A DNA stretch of 64,000 nucleotides. It comes from Allokutzneria multivorans (GTDB lineage Bacteria > Actinomycetota > Actinomycetes > Mycobacteriales > Pseudonocardiaceae). A program made the translations under genes and the position numbers. Positions 23,777-31,941 of the stretch are shown piece after piece. The notes under the pieces were generated by a model, which saw only the letters and a list, made by a program, of their open reading frames with translations, was not told the DNA's origin and made no database searches. The first letter of the stretch is position 1, and each line of letters begins with the position of its first letter. The stretch covers positions 186,001-250,000 of the forward strand of contig NZ_BAABAL010000019.1 of assembly GCF_039537405.1 (NCBI RefSeq). The letters run 5' to 3'.

Positions 23777-24109
23777 TCAGACCTTCTTGACGACGATTTC
23801 GATCAGGTTGTTGTTGTCCATGTCCGTGTTGTGCTTGCCCTGCTTGTAGGTCTTCGGCGGCGTGACCGGCTTGCCGTCCGGGCGGGTGCCCCGGAAGTGC
23901 AGCGTGGCCTGGTAACCCTTGCTGACCTCGATGGACTTCGACGTCTTGTTGGCGATGTCGTGGGAACCACTGCCGTAGCAGGGCGAGGATTCACCCGAGG
24001 TCCAGCTCAGCTGCGCGCCCGTGCACCCGGCGGCCTGGGCGGCGACGGGCACCGACACCGAGGTGAGCAGAGCGAGGGCACCCGCGAGAAGAATGTTCGT
24101 GGAACGCAT
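23777..24109 (-). CDS. Small secreted protein, paralogue 1 of a five-gene tandem family
   Basis: 110 residues: a signal peptide MRSTNILLAGALALLTSVSVPVAAQA, then a mature domain of about 84 residues starting GCTGAQLSWTSG. It has two Cys about 16 apart (probable disulfide), a GSHDIANKTSK turn, ATLHFRGTRPDG, and a basic C-terminus (IEIVVKKV). No known family recognised. The start is ATG 24109, as in its neighbours. It is the last gene of the leftward array, facing the carboxypeptidases. Confidence 0.75.
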   Translation of the reverse strand: MRSTNILLAGALALLTSVSVPVAAQAAGCTGAQLSWTSGESSPCYGSGSHDIANKTSKSIEVSKGYQATLHFRGTRPDGKPVTPPKTYKQGKHNTDMDNNNLIEIVVKKV

Positions 24110-24150
24110 TCCACGATTTTCACGCACTTCGCGACCCCTCGCAAATCACC

Positions 24151-24483
24151 TCAGGCGCTCTTGACGAACAACTGGCTCAGGCTGTTTCCTTCCATGTTCG
24201 TGATGAATGAGCCCGGCCCGTAGGTTTGGGGCGGCGTGATCGGGCTGCCATCCGGCCGGGTTCCCTGGAAGTGCAGGGTGGCCTTGAAGCCCCCACCGAC
24301 GTGGATCAACATCGACCTCTGGTTCGCGATGTCGTGGAAGCCGAGGCCGTAGCAGCGCGACCAGGTTCCGGAGGTCCACTTCAGCTGTGCGCCGTGGCAC
24401 GTCGTGGCCTGAGCAGCGGTGGGAACGACCACCGAAGCGGCCAGAGTGAGGGCTCCCACGAGAAGAGTCTTCTGTAATCGCAT
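24151..24483 (-). CDS. Small secreted protein, paralogue 2
   Basis: 110 residues: signal peptide MRLQKTLLVGALTLAASVVVPTAAQA, then TTCHGAQLKWTSG, CYGLGFHDIANQRS, FKATLHFQGTRPDGSPITPP and a C-terminus NSLSQLFVKSA. It is closest to paralogue 1 in length and in the TRPDG-PP segment. The upstream spacer resembles that of paralogue 4 (GCGCATAGTC... before the ATG), showing that the promoter region was duplicated with the gene. Confidence 0.75.
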   Translation of the reverse strand: MRLQKTLLVGALTLAASVVVPTAAQATTCHGAQLKWTSGTWSRCYGLGFHDIANQRSMLIHVGGGFKATLHFQGTRPDGSPITPPQTYGPGSFITNMEGNSLSQLFVKSA

Positions 24484-24528
24484 TCCACGACTATGCGCGA
24501 TCAATCCCAAAAGCCCTTCGGCTTTCAG

Positions 24529-24804
24529 TCAGCGCTTCACGACCTCGATGCGGCTGATCTCCACGGCTTCCGGGTACGACCTGCCCGGCCCGTAGGGCCT
24601 CGACGGCGCGTGGTTGAAGTGGAGGACGGCGTTGTCACGGTCGCCGATGTCGATCACCGTCGCCGACTCGTTGTCGAGGTGGTAGGTGCCACTACCGAGG
24701 CAAACGGCCGCCTGCGCGCTGCTGGGTACCGAGACCGAGGTGAGCAGAGCGAGGGCAGCAGCGAGAAGAATGTTCGTGGAACGCGTGCGGCGACCATGGC
24801 TCAC
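24529..24804 (-). CDS. Small secreted protein, paralogue 3 (shortened, start codon shifted)
   Basis: 91 residues. The signal peptide core RSTNILLAAALALLTSVSVPSSAQA is nearly identical to paralogue 1, but the codon that is ATG in the siblings is ACG here. Translation must start at GTG 24804, 7 codons earlier, supported by GAGG 4 bases before it. The mature domain lacks about 15 residues that hold the first Cys region in the siblings and keeps one Cys (AVCLGSGTYHLDNES). It may be decaying or specialised. Confidence 0.65.
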   Translation of the reverse strand: MSHGRRTRSTNILLAAALALLTSVSVPSSAQAAVCLGSGTYHLDNESATVIDIGDRDNAVLHFNHAPSRPYGPGRSYPEAVEISRIEVVKR

Positions 24805-24832
24805 ATCGCCTCGGAACGACCTGCTGATTCAG

Positions 24833-24856
24833 TCAGAACTTCACGACGACGACCTT
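24833..24856 (-). pseudogene. Remnant 3' end of a sixth secreted-protein paralogue
   Basis: Read leftward, 24856-24833 encodes KVVVVKF followed by TGA, matching the end of paralogue 5 (QIVVVKF, stop). The following spacer (TGACTGAATC... CCGAGGCGAT) also matches the spacer after paralogue 5. No upstream coding part remains. This shows that tandem duplication was followed by deletion. Confidence 0.6.
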
Positions 24857-24865
24857 CGTCGGAGA

Positions 24866-24890
24866 GCCGCCTCCCGTGAGAGGAGGCGGC
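24866..24890 (-). terminator. Hairpin after paralogue 4
   Basis: GCCGCCTCC / GGAGGCGGC, a 9-base perfect stem with a 7-base loop, 10 bases past the stop of the gene at 24900-25202. It resembles the strong terminator at 23722-23755. Confidence 0.5.
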
Positions 24891-24899
24891 CTTCCAGTG

Positions 24900-25202
24900 T
24901 CAGACCTTCACGATCTCGAGACGGGTGACTTCCTCGTTGTCCAAGGACTCCCGGCCCGGCCCGTAGACCCTCGACGGCACGAGGTTGAAGTGAACAACGG
25001 CCTTGAAACCCGGGGTGGGGTCGATCCAGTTCCCCGGCCAGTTGTCGATGTGGTGAGTGCCGGCGAAGTAGCAGATCGTGTTGGGCGAGAAGCTCCAGCG
25101 CAGTTTCGCGCCTTGGCAGTCGGCCGCCTGGGCACCGGTGGACACCGAGATCGAGGCGAGGAGGGCGAGGGCACCCGTGACCAGAATGTTTGTGGAACGC
25201 AT
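24900..25202 (-). CDS. Small secreted protein, paralogue 4
   Basis: 100 residues: signal peptide MRSTNILVTGALALLASISVSTGAQA, then ADCQGAKLRWSFSPNTICYFAGTHHIDNWPG, FKAVVHFNLVPSRVYGPGRES and LEIVKV at the end. The two-Cys spacing is kept. Its C-terminal half (PSRVYGPGR) matches paralogue 3 (PSRPYGPGR) rather than 1, 2 and 5, so two subtypes exist. The start is ATG 25202; upstream GCATAGTCCTGGC gives a -10-like element 6 bases before it. Confidence 0.72.
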   Translation of the reverse strand: MRSTNILVTGALALLASISVSTGAQAADCQGAKLRWSFSPNTICYFAGTHHIDNWPGNWIDPTPGFKAVVHFNLVPSRVYGPGRESLDNEEVTRLEIVKV

Positions 25203-25247
25203 GCCAGGACTATGCGCGAATCGCCTCGGAAACACCTTCGGATTCAG

Positions 25248-25550
25248 TCAGAACTTCACGACCACGATCTGGGTCGCGGCGTTGGTGTCCGTGATGTGCG
25301 TACCGGGGAAGTAGGTCTTCGGCGCGGCTGCCCGGGTGTGCAGGGTGGCCTGGTAGCCCTCGGCGACCTCGATCGACGTCGTCCGCTGGTTGTCGACGCC
25401 GTGGGAGCCGGGCCCGTAGCAGGCGGACATGCTGCCCGAAGTCAGTTTCAGCCGAGCGCCGTTGCACGTGGTGGCCTGGGCGGCGGTGGGCGCCGACACC
25501 GAGACGAGCAGGGCGAAGGCACCTGCGAGAAGGATGTTCCTGGAACGCAT
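25248..25550 (-). CDS. Small secreted protein, paralogue 5
   Basis: 100 residues: signal peptide MRSRNILLAGAFALLVSVSAPTAAQA, then TTCNGARLKLTSGSMSACYGPGSHGVDNQRTTS, YQATLHTRAAAPKTYFPG, ending QIVVVKF. It is first in the leftward array. Like the others it lacks any recognisable catalytic motif; a secreted structural, inhibitory or cell-wall-binding role is possible but unproven. The TRPDG-type segment present in copies 1 and 2 is shortened. Confidence 0.72.
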   Translation of the reverse strand: MRSRNILLAGAFALLVSVSAPTAAQATTCNGARLKLTSGSMSACYGPGSHGVDNQRTTSIEVAEGYQATLHTRAAAPKTYFPGTHITDTNAATQIVVVKF

Positions 25551-25575
25551 GCCGTGATTTTCAGGTAGGTGGCAC

Positions 25576-26760
25576 CTACTCGCAAATCAGCTCGGAAACA
25601 GCCTCCAGAAAAGATGAGATCTGCTCAGGAGAGACGAAGTAGTGCGGTGATGCGCGCACGAACTCCGTGAGCCCCCGCAGGGTCATGTCGAGCAGCGCGC
25701 CGTGCGCCCCGCTCGCCGAAACGGTGATCCTCTTGGCCTGCAAAGCGGCCTTCACGTCCATGGCGCCGATGCCGTCGACGGTGAAGCTCACGATGCCGCT
25801 GCGCACGCTTCCAATGTCGTGCACCTGGACGCGCGGGATGACCGCCAGACCTTCGCGGAGGGCGTCGGCCCGAGCCCGCACAGCGCGCTCGATGGTGTCG
25901 ATCCCGATCTCGTCGGCGTAGCGCAGCGCGGCGATCAACCCCAGCCGGTCGGCCACGGAGAACTCCCACAGCTCGTGCACGCGCGCGTCCGGCCGAAGCG
26001 CGACGCCGTCCGGGATGCTCCACGTGGCGCCGTGCTGGTCGATCTGCGTCGGACTGAGCTGAAGCCCTTGGCGCACAACGAGAATCCCGGTCCCACGCGG
26101 GCCGCGAAGCCACTTGCGTCCGGTCGCGGAGATCAGATCGGCGCCGGTCTCATCGGCCCGCACACGCATCTGCCCGGCCGACTGGCACGCGTCGAGCAGT
26201 ACGAGAGCGCCCGCGTCGTGCGCGGCGTCCACGGCCTCGCGCACGGGGTTCACCAGGCCGCTGTTGGTCGGCGCGTGCACGAGCGACACGAGCTTCACCC
26301 GCTCGTCGAGCAGCTCGCGGAGCGCGGCCACGTCCAGGGTCCCGGTCGAGTCCGACGGCACGACGTCGACATTCGCTCCGACCTGCCGCGCCCGGTGGTA
26401 GATCGCCACGGCGTTGCTGCCGTACTCCGCCTCGGTGATCAGCACGCGGTCGCCCTCCGCGAGCGGGACCGCCATGAAGGCGTTGAGCCAGGACCGGGTG
26501 GCGCTCTCGGTGAACGCGATCTCGTCGGGCTCGCAGCCGAAGAAGTTCGCCGCGAGGGCGTAGCCCTTCTCCAGGTCGTCAGCGCGTTCGGCGGCGGCGC
26601 GGTAACCGCCCACCTCGGACTCGCGGCGCAGGTGGCTGATGGTGTCGCGGAGCACGGGCTCGGGCGGGAGGGACGACCCCGCGCTGTCGAGGAAGACGCG
26701 CTCGTGGGCACCCGGCGTGTCGGTGCGAACGGCGTCGAGGTCGATCCCGTCGTCGTACAT
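25576..26760 (-). CDS. Class V aminotransferase / cysteine desulfurase-like PLP enzyme
   Basis: 394-residue fold-type I PLP enzyme of class V. Motifs: FLDSAGSSLPP near the N-terminus, FTESATRSWLNAF, LVSLVHAPTNSGLVNPV, VLLDACQSAGQMRV, and the PLP-lysine segment ISATGRKWLRGPRGTGILV. No SufU, NifU or IscA partner is nearby, so a dedicated Fe-S role is not supported; lyase, epimerase or desulfurase activities are all possible. ATG 26760 lies 7 bases after TACGGT, suggesting a leaderless transcript. It is downstream of the ABC importer cluster on the same strand. Confidence 0.85.
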   Translation of the reverse strand: MYDDGIDLDAVRTDTPGAHERVFLDSAGSSLPPEPVLRDTISHLRRESEVGGYRAAAERADDLEKGYALAANFFGCEPDEIAFTESATRSWLNAFMAVPLAEGDRVLITEAEYGSNAVAIYHRARQVGANVDVVPSDSTGTLDVAALRELLDERVKLVSLVHAPTNSGLVNPVREAVDAAHDAGALVLLDACQSAGQMRVRADETGADLISATGRKWLRGPRGTGILVVRQGLQLSPTQIDQHGATWSIPDGVALRPDARVHELWEFSVADRLGLIAALRYADEIGIDTIERAVRARADALREGLAVIPRVQVHDIGSVRSGIVSFTVDGIGAMDVKAALQAKRITVSASGAHGALLDMTLRGLTEFVRASPHYFVSPEQISSFLEAVSELICE

Positions 26761-26778
26761 GGCCCTCACCGTAGGAGA

Positions 26779-27423
26779 TCAGGCCCAGCGCTGTACACGA
26801 TCAGCCCACACCCCGAGAAGCGCCTCGTCGTGGCTGATCGCCAGCACGCCCGTGCCCGCCGCGCCGACCTCCTCCTGCACGACGCCGACCAGCGCGGCCG
26901 TGGTGGAGGCGTCCAGCATCGCCGTCATCTCGTCGCACACCAGGTAGCGCGGTCTCAGCGCGAGCGCCCGCGCCAGGCACGCGCGTTGCAGCTGCCCGTC
27001 GCTGACCTCGTGCGGACGACGGCCGAGCAGGTCCCCGGTCAGCCCCACGCGCTCGGCCAGCTCTCCGATCTGCGCGGGGAAACCGTTGGCCGCCAAGGGT
27101 TCCACGATGATCTCGCGCAGGGTGAACCTGGGGTCGACCGACAACCTCGGCTGCTGGAACACCACGCCGATCGCGGTCCGCTCGGCGCGTGGAGCGGCGT
27201 GCCGGAACCGCCGCACCACCTCGCCGTCGAGCTCGACCCGTCCGGCCCACGGCTCGTGCAGCAGCGTCAGCACCTTGGCCAGCGTCGACTTCCCGCAGCC
27301 GCTGGGCCCGGCGAGCCCGAGCACGGCGCCGCGCTCGACCTGGATGTCCACATTGGACAGAACCGGCACGCCCTTGCGGTATCCGGCGACCAGGCCGGTC
27401 CCGCTCAGCACGGGCGCCTGCAC
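26779..27423 (-). CDS. Peptide/nickel-type ABC importer ATPase (DppF/NikE-like)
   Basis: 214-residue ABC ATPase with Walker A GPSGCGKST, Q-loop VVFQQPRLSVDP, a slightly altered signature EVSDGQLQRACLARA, Walker B YLVCDEMTAML and switch His in ISHDEALL. In the signature (usually LSGGQ) Gly is replaced by Asp (VSDGQ), which may lower activity or mark a subfamily. It overlaps the previous ATPase gene by 19 bases. Shorter than usual: the C-terminal oligopeptide-binding extension is absent. Confidence 0.9.
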   Translation of the reverse strand: MQAPVLSGTGLVAGYRKGVPVLSNVDIQVERGAVLGLAGPSGCGKSTLAKVLTLLHEPWAGRVELDGEVVRRFRHAAPRAERTAIGVVFQQPRLSVDPRFTLREIIVEPLAANGFPAQIGELAERVGLTGDLLGRRPHEVSDGQLQRACLARALALRPRYLVCDEMTAMLDASTTAALVGVVQEEVGAAGTGVLAISHDEALLGVWADRVQRWA

Positions 27424-28304
27424 GCGACGAGCCGATCTCCGTGCCGCGCGAGCGAAGGATCATCGGTGCACGTGTCGGAGACCGGGCAGCGGGGCCGGAA
27501 GGCGCAGCCGTCGGGCAGGTGCGTCAGCTCCGGCGGATGCCCCGGGATCGGCCGGAAACCGCCCTCCGGCAAGGCCCCCAGCAAGCCGCTCGTGTACGGG
27601 TGCAACGGGTCGGCGAACACCTCCGCCGCCGCGCCCAGCTCCACGAGCCTACTCGCGTACATCACCGCGAGGTCGGTCGCGGACCTCCGCGCCGCCGCGA
27701 GGTCGTGCGTGATCAGCAAGACCGCCCTGCCCTCCTCCGCGAGCCCGGCGAGCAGGTCCATCGTCCGGTCCACCAACGGCCGGTCGAGCCCGCTGGTCGG
27801 CTCGTCGGCGAGGATGATCGGCGGATCACCGGCCAGCGCCATCGCGATCGCGACGCGCTGGGCCATGCCCCCGGACAACTCGTGCGGATACCTGTCCAGG
27901 AGCTCCGGTTCGAGCCCGACTCGCACGGCCAACTCGTCCACGTCCTGCTCCGGCTTGAGCGCGCGCACGGCCTCTTTCAGCTGGCTGCGCGCGGTGCGGA
28001 CCGGCGTGAGGTGCGTGACCGCCGATTGCGGGACCAAGCCGACCATTCGGCCGCGCACCCTGGTGGCCAACGTCTTCTCGTCGGCCGCAAGCACGTCCAG
28101 CCCGTTCAGCCGCGCGCTGCCGCGAACTTCGGCGTTGCCCGGCAACAACCCCAGCAACGCCGACGCGAGCACCGACTTCCCGCACCCGCTCTCCCCCACC
28201 AACGCCAGCAGCCGCCCCGGCTTCAGCTCGAACGACGCGTCCGTGACGGCGCGAACTTCGGCTCCACGCACCAGGAATCGGACCGACAGACCTTCGACGA
28301 TCAC
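27405..28304 (-). CDS. Peptide/nickel-type ABC importer ATPase (DppD/NikD-like)
   Basis: 299-residue ATPase: Walker A GESGCGKS, signature ELSGGMAQRVAIAMAL, Walker B ILADEPTSGLD, H-loop LLITHDLAAA, and the C-terminal oligopeptide/dipeptide extension with the CxxxxxxC motif (CAFRPRCPVSDTC). GTG 28304 overlaps the upstream permease stop by four bases. It forms the heterodimeric motor with the 214-residue ATPase. Substrate class: peptides, nickel chelates or similar. Confidence 0.92.
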   Translation of the reverse strand: MIVEGLSVRFLVRGAEVRAVTDASFELKPGRLLALVGESGCGKSVLASALLGLLPGNAEVRGSARLNGLDVLAADEKTLATRVRGRMVGLVPQSAVTHLTPVRTARSQLKEAVRALKPEQDVDELAVRVGLEPELLDRYPHELSGGMAQRVAIAMALAGDPPIILADEPTSGLDRPLVDRTMDLLAGLAEEGRAVLLITHDLAAARRSATDLAVMYASRLVELGAAAEVFADPLHPYTSGLLGALPEGGFRPIPGHPPELTHLPDGCAFRPRCPVSDTCTDDPSLARHGDRLVACRRPC

Positions 28305-29173
28305 AGCGCCAGCTCCGATCTCCGCCGTGGCACAAGGCGATCGCGCCACACCGAGGCCATCCCCGACACCGCCAGCGTCGTCGCGATGAGCACGAGCGAC
28401 GGGAACGCCACCACCCACCACGCTCCGTTCAGCACCGCCGCTCGTGACTCCGCGAGGATGTTGCCGATGCTGGCCATGTGCGGGGGCAGGCCCAGTCCCA
28501 GGAAGCTCAGCGCCGTCTCGTGCCACACCGCGTGCGGCAACAACAACACCGCCGACATCGCCGCTTGGGGCACCACCGCGGGCACGAGATGCCTGTGCAG
28601 CACACGCCACCTCGAAGCTCCGCCGGAGATCGCCGCGTCGATGAAAGGCCGCTCTCGCAAGGAAAGCACTTCCGCGCGCACGATCCGCGCGACCGTCGTC
28701 CAGTGCGTCAACGCGATCGAAGCGACCACGGCGGTCAGATTTCCCCTGTACAGAGCCACGATCACGATGCCGAGCAGCAGGTGCGGCACGGAGTTCAGCG
28801 TGTCCACGAACCGCATCGCGAGCCGATCCGGCCATCCCCCAAGGGCTCCCGACAAGCCGCCGATGAGCACTCCGAGCACCGTGGAGATCACCGCGCACAG
28901 CACCGCCACCAACAACGACACGCGCAGCCCCGCGAAGGCCCGCAGCAACAGATCGCGCCCACCCGCGTCCGTCCCGAACGGATGCTCCAACGACGGCGCC
29001 AGCCGCACCGACTCGTAGTGGATCAGGCTCTCGTCCAACCCGCCCGCCCACGGCAGCACCACCGCCCCCAACACCAGCACCGCAAGCGTGCCCGCGCCCC
29101 ACACCAACCTCGACGCGCCCGCCCGCGCCCGCCCCACGCGCCTCCACCGGCCACTCACCACGTGGTCACTCAC
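28301..29173 (-). CDS. ABC importer permease (DppC-like)
   Basis: About 290 residues with a basic N-terminus and six membrane spans. It has the periplasmic HPFGTDAGGRDLLLR segment typical of DppC and the EAA loop (FIDAAISGGASRWRVLHRHLVPAVVP). The start is probably GTG 29173; an earlier reading to 29218 would run into the family B repeat. A family B palindrome sits between it and the upstream permease, an unusual place inside an operon. Confidence 0.92.
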   Translation of the reverse strand: MSDHVVSGRWRRVGRARAGASRLVWGAGTLAVLVLGAVVLPWAGGLDESLIHYESVRLAPSLEHPFGTDAGGRDLLLRAFAGLRVSLLVAVLCAVISTVLGVLIGGLSGALGGWPDRLAMRFVDTLNSVPHLLLGIVIVALYRGNLTAVVASIALTHWTTVARIVRAEVLSLRERPFIDAAISGGASRWRVLHRHLVPAVVPQAAMSAVLLLPHAVWHETALSFLGLGLPPHMASIGNILAESRAAVLNGAWWVVAFPSLVLIATTLAVSGMASVWRDRLVPRRRSELAL

Positions 29174-29195
29174 CACATCCACCCGCCAACGGCCC

Positions 29196-29294
29196 CTTTG
29201 ACGAGTTGAACGCACCAAACGACCCGTTCAGGGCTTCTAACGCACTGAACGACCCGTTCAGTGCGTTCAGCGCACCAAATGAGGCGTTCGCGAT
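29196..29294. repeat. Family B palindrome, copy 2
   Basis: The core at 29241-29265 is CGCACTGAACG-ACC-CGTTCAGTGCG, the same 11-base stem as copy 1 but with the loop read as ACC instead of GGT. Flanks match copy 1: GCACCAAACGACCCGTT upstream and GCACCAAATGAGGCGTTCG downstream. It lies between the two permease genes of the importer. Confidence 0.75.
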
Positions 29295-29310
29295 GGCGCT
29301 ACGACGACGC

Positions 29311-30294
29311 TCAGCCATCGACGCCCACCCTCGGGTCGAGCACGGCGGCGGCCACGTCGGCGAGGAGTGAGCCGATGAGCACGGCAGCCGTGGCGAGCAA
29401 CGAAAGCACCACCAGCAGAGGGAAATCGACGGCGAGCGCGGCGCGGACCACGGCGCTCGCCACGCCGGGCCACGAGAAGACCTCTTCGACGAGGACCGCA
29501 CCGGTCACCAGCTCCGGCACTCGCGCTCCGATCAGGGTCACGAACGGCAGCAACGCCGTCGGCAGCGCGTGCCGAAGCACCACGACGTGTTCAGCGAGTC
29601 CACGCGCACGGGCTCCGGTCACGTGGTCCTCCGCCAAGGACGTCAACAACGACTGCCGCACGTGCAGCACCAACCAAGGCGTCTGCGACACCGCCAACAC
29701 CAAGGCGGGCAAGGCCAGGTGCGACGTGACTTGACCGAACGTGGCCTCGGCACCCGCATCGGTCAGCCCCGCGACCGGGAACCACCCCAGCGACAACGAG
29801 AACACCGCGATCGCGACGAGCGCGAGCACGAACGGCGGAATCCCTTCCAGGGCATGGCCGAGCGCCGTGACGCAGCGGTCGAGCCACCCGCCCTGACGCC
29901 ACGCCGCGAGCACTCCGAGCACCAGAGCGATCAGCACCGCCAGCACGAGCCCGACGATCACCAACAGCAGTGTCCACGGCAGGCGCTCGCTGACGACCTC
30001 CGCGACGGGCTGCCGGAACGACCGGCTCACGCCGAGGTCACCGGACAGCAGACCTCCCGCCCACCGTCCGAATTGGACTACCAGGGAGTCGTTGAGCCCC
30101 AACGCTTCCCGAGCTTGGGCGATCTCCGAAGCCGAGGCGTTGAAGATCTGCACGCCGTAGTACTGGTGGATCGGGTCGAAGGGTGACGCGGCGCCGAGCA
30201 GGAAGACTCCGACGGCGACCGCGCACAGCACCGGGATAGAGAAGACCAACCGCCGCAACGCCAACGCGGCGATGTCGCGCGCGCGAGAACTCAC
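29311..30294 (-). CDS. ABC importer permease (DppB-like)
   Basis: About 327 residues, six spans. DppB features: FDPIHQYYG, LGLNDSLVVQFGRWAGGLLSGDLGVS after the first span, and the EAA loop (LTSLAEDHVTGARARGLAEHVVVLRHALPTALLP). GTG 30294 overlaps the substrate-binding-protein stop by GTGA, so it is coupled to that gene. Pairs with the DppC-like protein to form the channel. Confidence 0.93.
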   Translation of the reverse strand: MSSRARDIAALALRRLVFSIPVLCAVAVGVFLLGAASPFDPIHQYYGVQIFNASASEIAQAREALGLNDSLVVQFGRWAGGLLSGDLGVSRSFRQPVAEVVSERLPWTLLLVIVGLVLAVLIALVLGVLAAWRQGGWLDRCVTALGHALEGIPPFVLALVAIAVFSLSLGWFPVAGLTDAGAEATFGQVTSHLALPALVLAVSQTPWLVLHVRQSLLTSLAEDHVTGARARGLAEHVVVLRHALPTALLPFVTLIGARVPELVTGAVLVEEVFSWPGVASAVVRAALAVDFPLLVVLSLLATAAVLIGSLLADVAAAVLDPRVGVDG

Positions 30295-31889
30295 CCCTTG
30301 GGGACCCAGCTCTGCACGTTCCACCACGGACCCCAGGTCAGGCCGTGCGTGTGCGGGTCGACGACCTCCTGATAGCCGGTCCAGCCGTCGCGCACGACGT
30401 AGGTGTGGTCGAGGAAGACGAGGAACACCATGGCCGGATCAGCGGCGTAGGCGCGCTGGAACTGGCGGTAGTACGCGACGCGCTGGGCCGGATCGGTCTC
30501 CTTGCGCCCGGCGTCCAGTGCCGCGTCGACCTGGGCGTTGCGGTAGGAGCCGGGGTTGTTGAAACCGTTGGCGGCAAAGGAGGAGTGCAGCAGCGGGTAG
30601 GACTTCAGGTCAGGGTCGAACGGGTTGCCGCCGCCGAGCACCAACGCGTCCGCGCCCATCCTCGGCTCGATGGCCTCCCAGCCGAGCCCCTCCAGCTTGA
30701 CCTCGACGCCGACGGCCTTCGCGTCCGAGGCGAAGGCCTGCGCGAGGTCCTTGCGCACCGAGTCGCCCGCCGGGTACATCAGCGAGAAGCTCGCGCGCTG
30801 CGGCCCGCGCGCCCGCACGCCGTCGGCGCCGAGCACCCAGCCGGCCTGCTCCAACAGGCGCGCGGCTTCTTCCTTGTCGTAGCGGAACTGCGCGGTGGGC
30901 TCGACGAACTCGGGAAGCGCCTGCGGGATCGGCGTGGACGCGGGCTGCCCCTTGCCGCCTAGCAGCGCCTGGATCATGCCGCCGCGGTTCATCGCGTAGT
31001 TCAGCGCGAGCCGCATCGCGCGGTCCCCGGTCACCGGGTTGTTCATCGGCATGACCACGGTGCGGTAGTCGGCGCTGGAGTGCTTGATGACCTGCGCGCC
31101 CTTGACGTCGGTCATGCCGTTGGCGGCCAAGGGAGGCAGCGCGGTCCCGTCGAATTCACCGGCGCGCATCCGCTGCGCGCGCGTGTTGTCGTCGATCGCG
31201 AAGACCACGGTCAGCTTGCGAACCTTGGGCGCACCAAGGAAATAGTCGTCATTGGCCTCCATCACCATGCGGTCGCCCCTGCGCCACTCGGTGAGCTTGT
31301 ACGGGCCCGTACCGACCGGCTTGGCGTTTAACGGCGAGCGTTCGAGCGGTCCCGGCTGCGCCACCGACTCGCTCGGGACGATGCCCAGCACCATGCGGTG
31401 GACGAAAGGCGCGTAGGGGTAGGCCAACGTGAAGCGCACGGTCGTCGGCCCGTCCGAGTCGACCGCCGTGACCATGGAGTAGTTGGAGCGCACCGTTGAA
31501 GCGAACGCCGGGTCGAGCACCGCGCGATAGGTGGCGACGACGTCCTCGGAGCCGAATGTGGTGCCGTCGTGGAACTTCACGCCCGGCCGGAGCTTCACCG
31601 TCCAGGTCGTGCCGTCCGGTGAGGGCTGCGGTACCTCGGCCGCGAGCGCGGCGCGCACACTGCGGTCCGCGCGGTGCTCCACCAGTCCGTCGAAGAGCTT
31701 GGAGGCGCCCTCCTCGCCGAAGCCGAGCAGCGGGTTGAGCGTCTCGGGCTCGTAGCCGTCGGCCAGCACCATGGCGGTGCGGTCCTGGCCGGTCTGCCGA
31801 TCGGGGGCTGAGGGTGTCGTGCACGCGGAGACCGCTGCCACGACGATCAGGACGGAGCCGGCGAGCCGCCGACGGCGAGTGAGGAGCAC
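30291..31889 (-). CDS. ABC importer substrate-binding lipoprotein (family 5)
   Basis: 532 residues. Lipoprotein signal with lipobox AAVSAC near residue 23. The mature protein is a family 5 (oligopeptide/nickel) binding protein: ADGYEPETLNPLLGFGEEG near the start, WTVKLRPGVKFHDGTTFGSEDVVATYRAVLDP, and KPVGTGPYKLTEWRRGDRMVMEAN. GTG 31889 follows TAGGGT by 6 bases and TTGCAA lies 18 bases further up: a leaderless promoter. First gene of the importer operon. Confidence 0.95.
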   Translation of the reverse strand: MLLTRRRRLAGSVLIVVAAVSACTTPSAPDRQTGQDRTAMVLADGYEPETLNPLLGFGEEGASKLFDGLVEHRADRSVRAALAAEVPQPSPDGTTWTVKLRPGVKFHDGTTFGSEDVVATYRAVLDPAFASTVRSNYSMVTAVDSDGPTTVRFTLAYPYAPFVHRMVLGIVPSESVAQPGPLERSPLNAKPVGTGPYKLTEWRRGDRMVMEANDDYFLGAPKVRKLTVVFAIDDNTRAQRMRAGEFDGTALPPLAANGMTDVKGAQVIKHSSADYRTVVMPMNNPVTGDRAMRLALNYAMNRGGMIQALLGGKGQPASTPIPQALPEFVEPTAQFRYDKEEAARLLEQAGWVLGADGVRARGPQRASFSLMYPAGDSVRKDLAQAFASDAKAVGVEVKLEGLGWEAIEPRMGADALVLGGGNPFDPDLKSYPLLHSSFAANGFNNPGSYRNAQVDAALDAGRKETDPAQRVAYYRQFQRAYAADPAMVFLVFLDHTYVVRDGWTGYQEVVDPHTHGLTWGPWWNVQSWVPKG

Positions 31890-31895
31890 CCGACG

Positions 31896-31925
31896 ACCCT
31901 AGGAACTCCTGCCAGTGGCTTGCAA
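31896..31925 (-). promoter_or_regulatory. Leaderless promoter of the ABC importer operon
   Basis: Leftward: TTGCAA (31920-31925), 18-base spacer, TAGGGT (31896-31901), then 6 bases to the GTG at 31889. The short -10-to-start distance implies a transcript beginning at the start codon. Confidence 0.6.
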
Positions 31926-31929
31926 CAGC

Positions 31930-31935
31930 TACCGT
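31930..31935 (+). promoter_or_regulatory. -10 element of the small HTH gene
   Basis: TACCGT, 6 bases before ATG 31942, predicts a leaderless transcript. No good -35 is visible. It is back-to-back with the importer promoter. Confidence 0.5.
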
Positions 31936-31941
31936 GTGCGC

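Noticed and set aside
25702..28389. 895-codon rightward frame opposite the class V enzyme and ABC ATPases
   Set aside because: It spans several well-supported opposite genes and their junctions and has no recognisable domain.
26779..31889. Antibiotic or siderophore biosynthesis cluster around the peptide-type importer
   Set aside because: No NRPS, PKS, or tailoring genes are adjacent; the operon is a plain importer.
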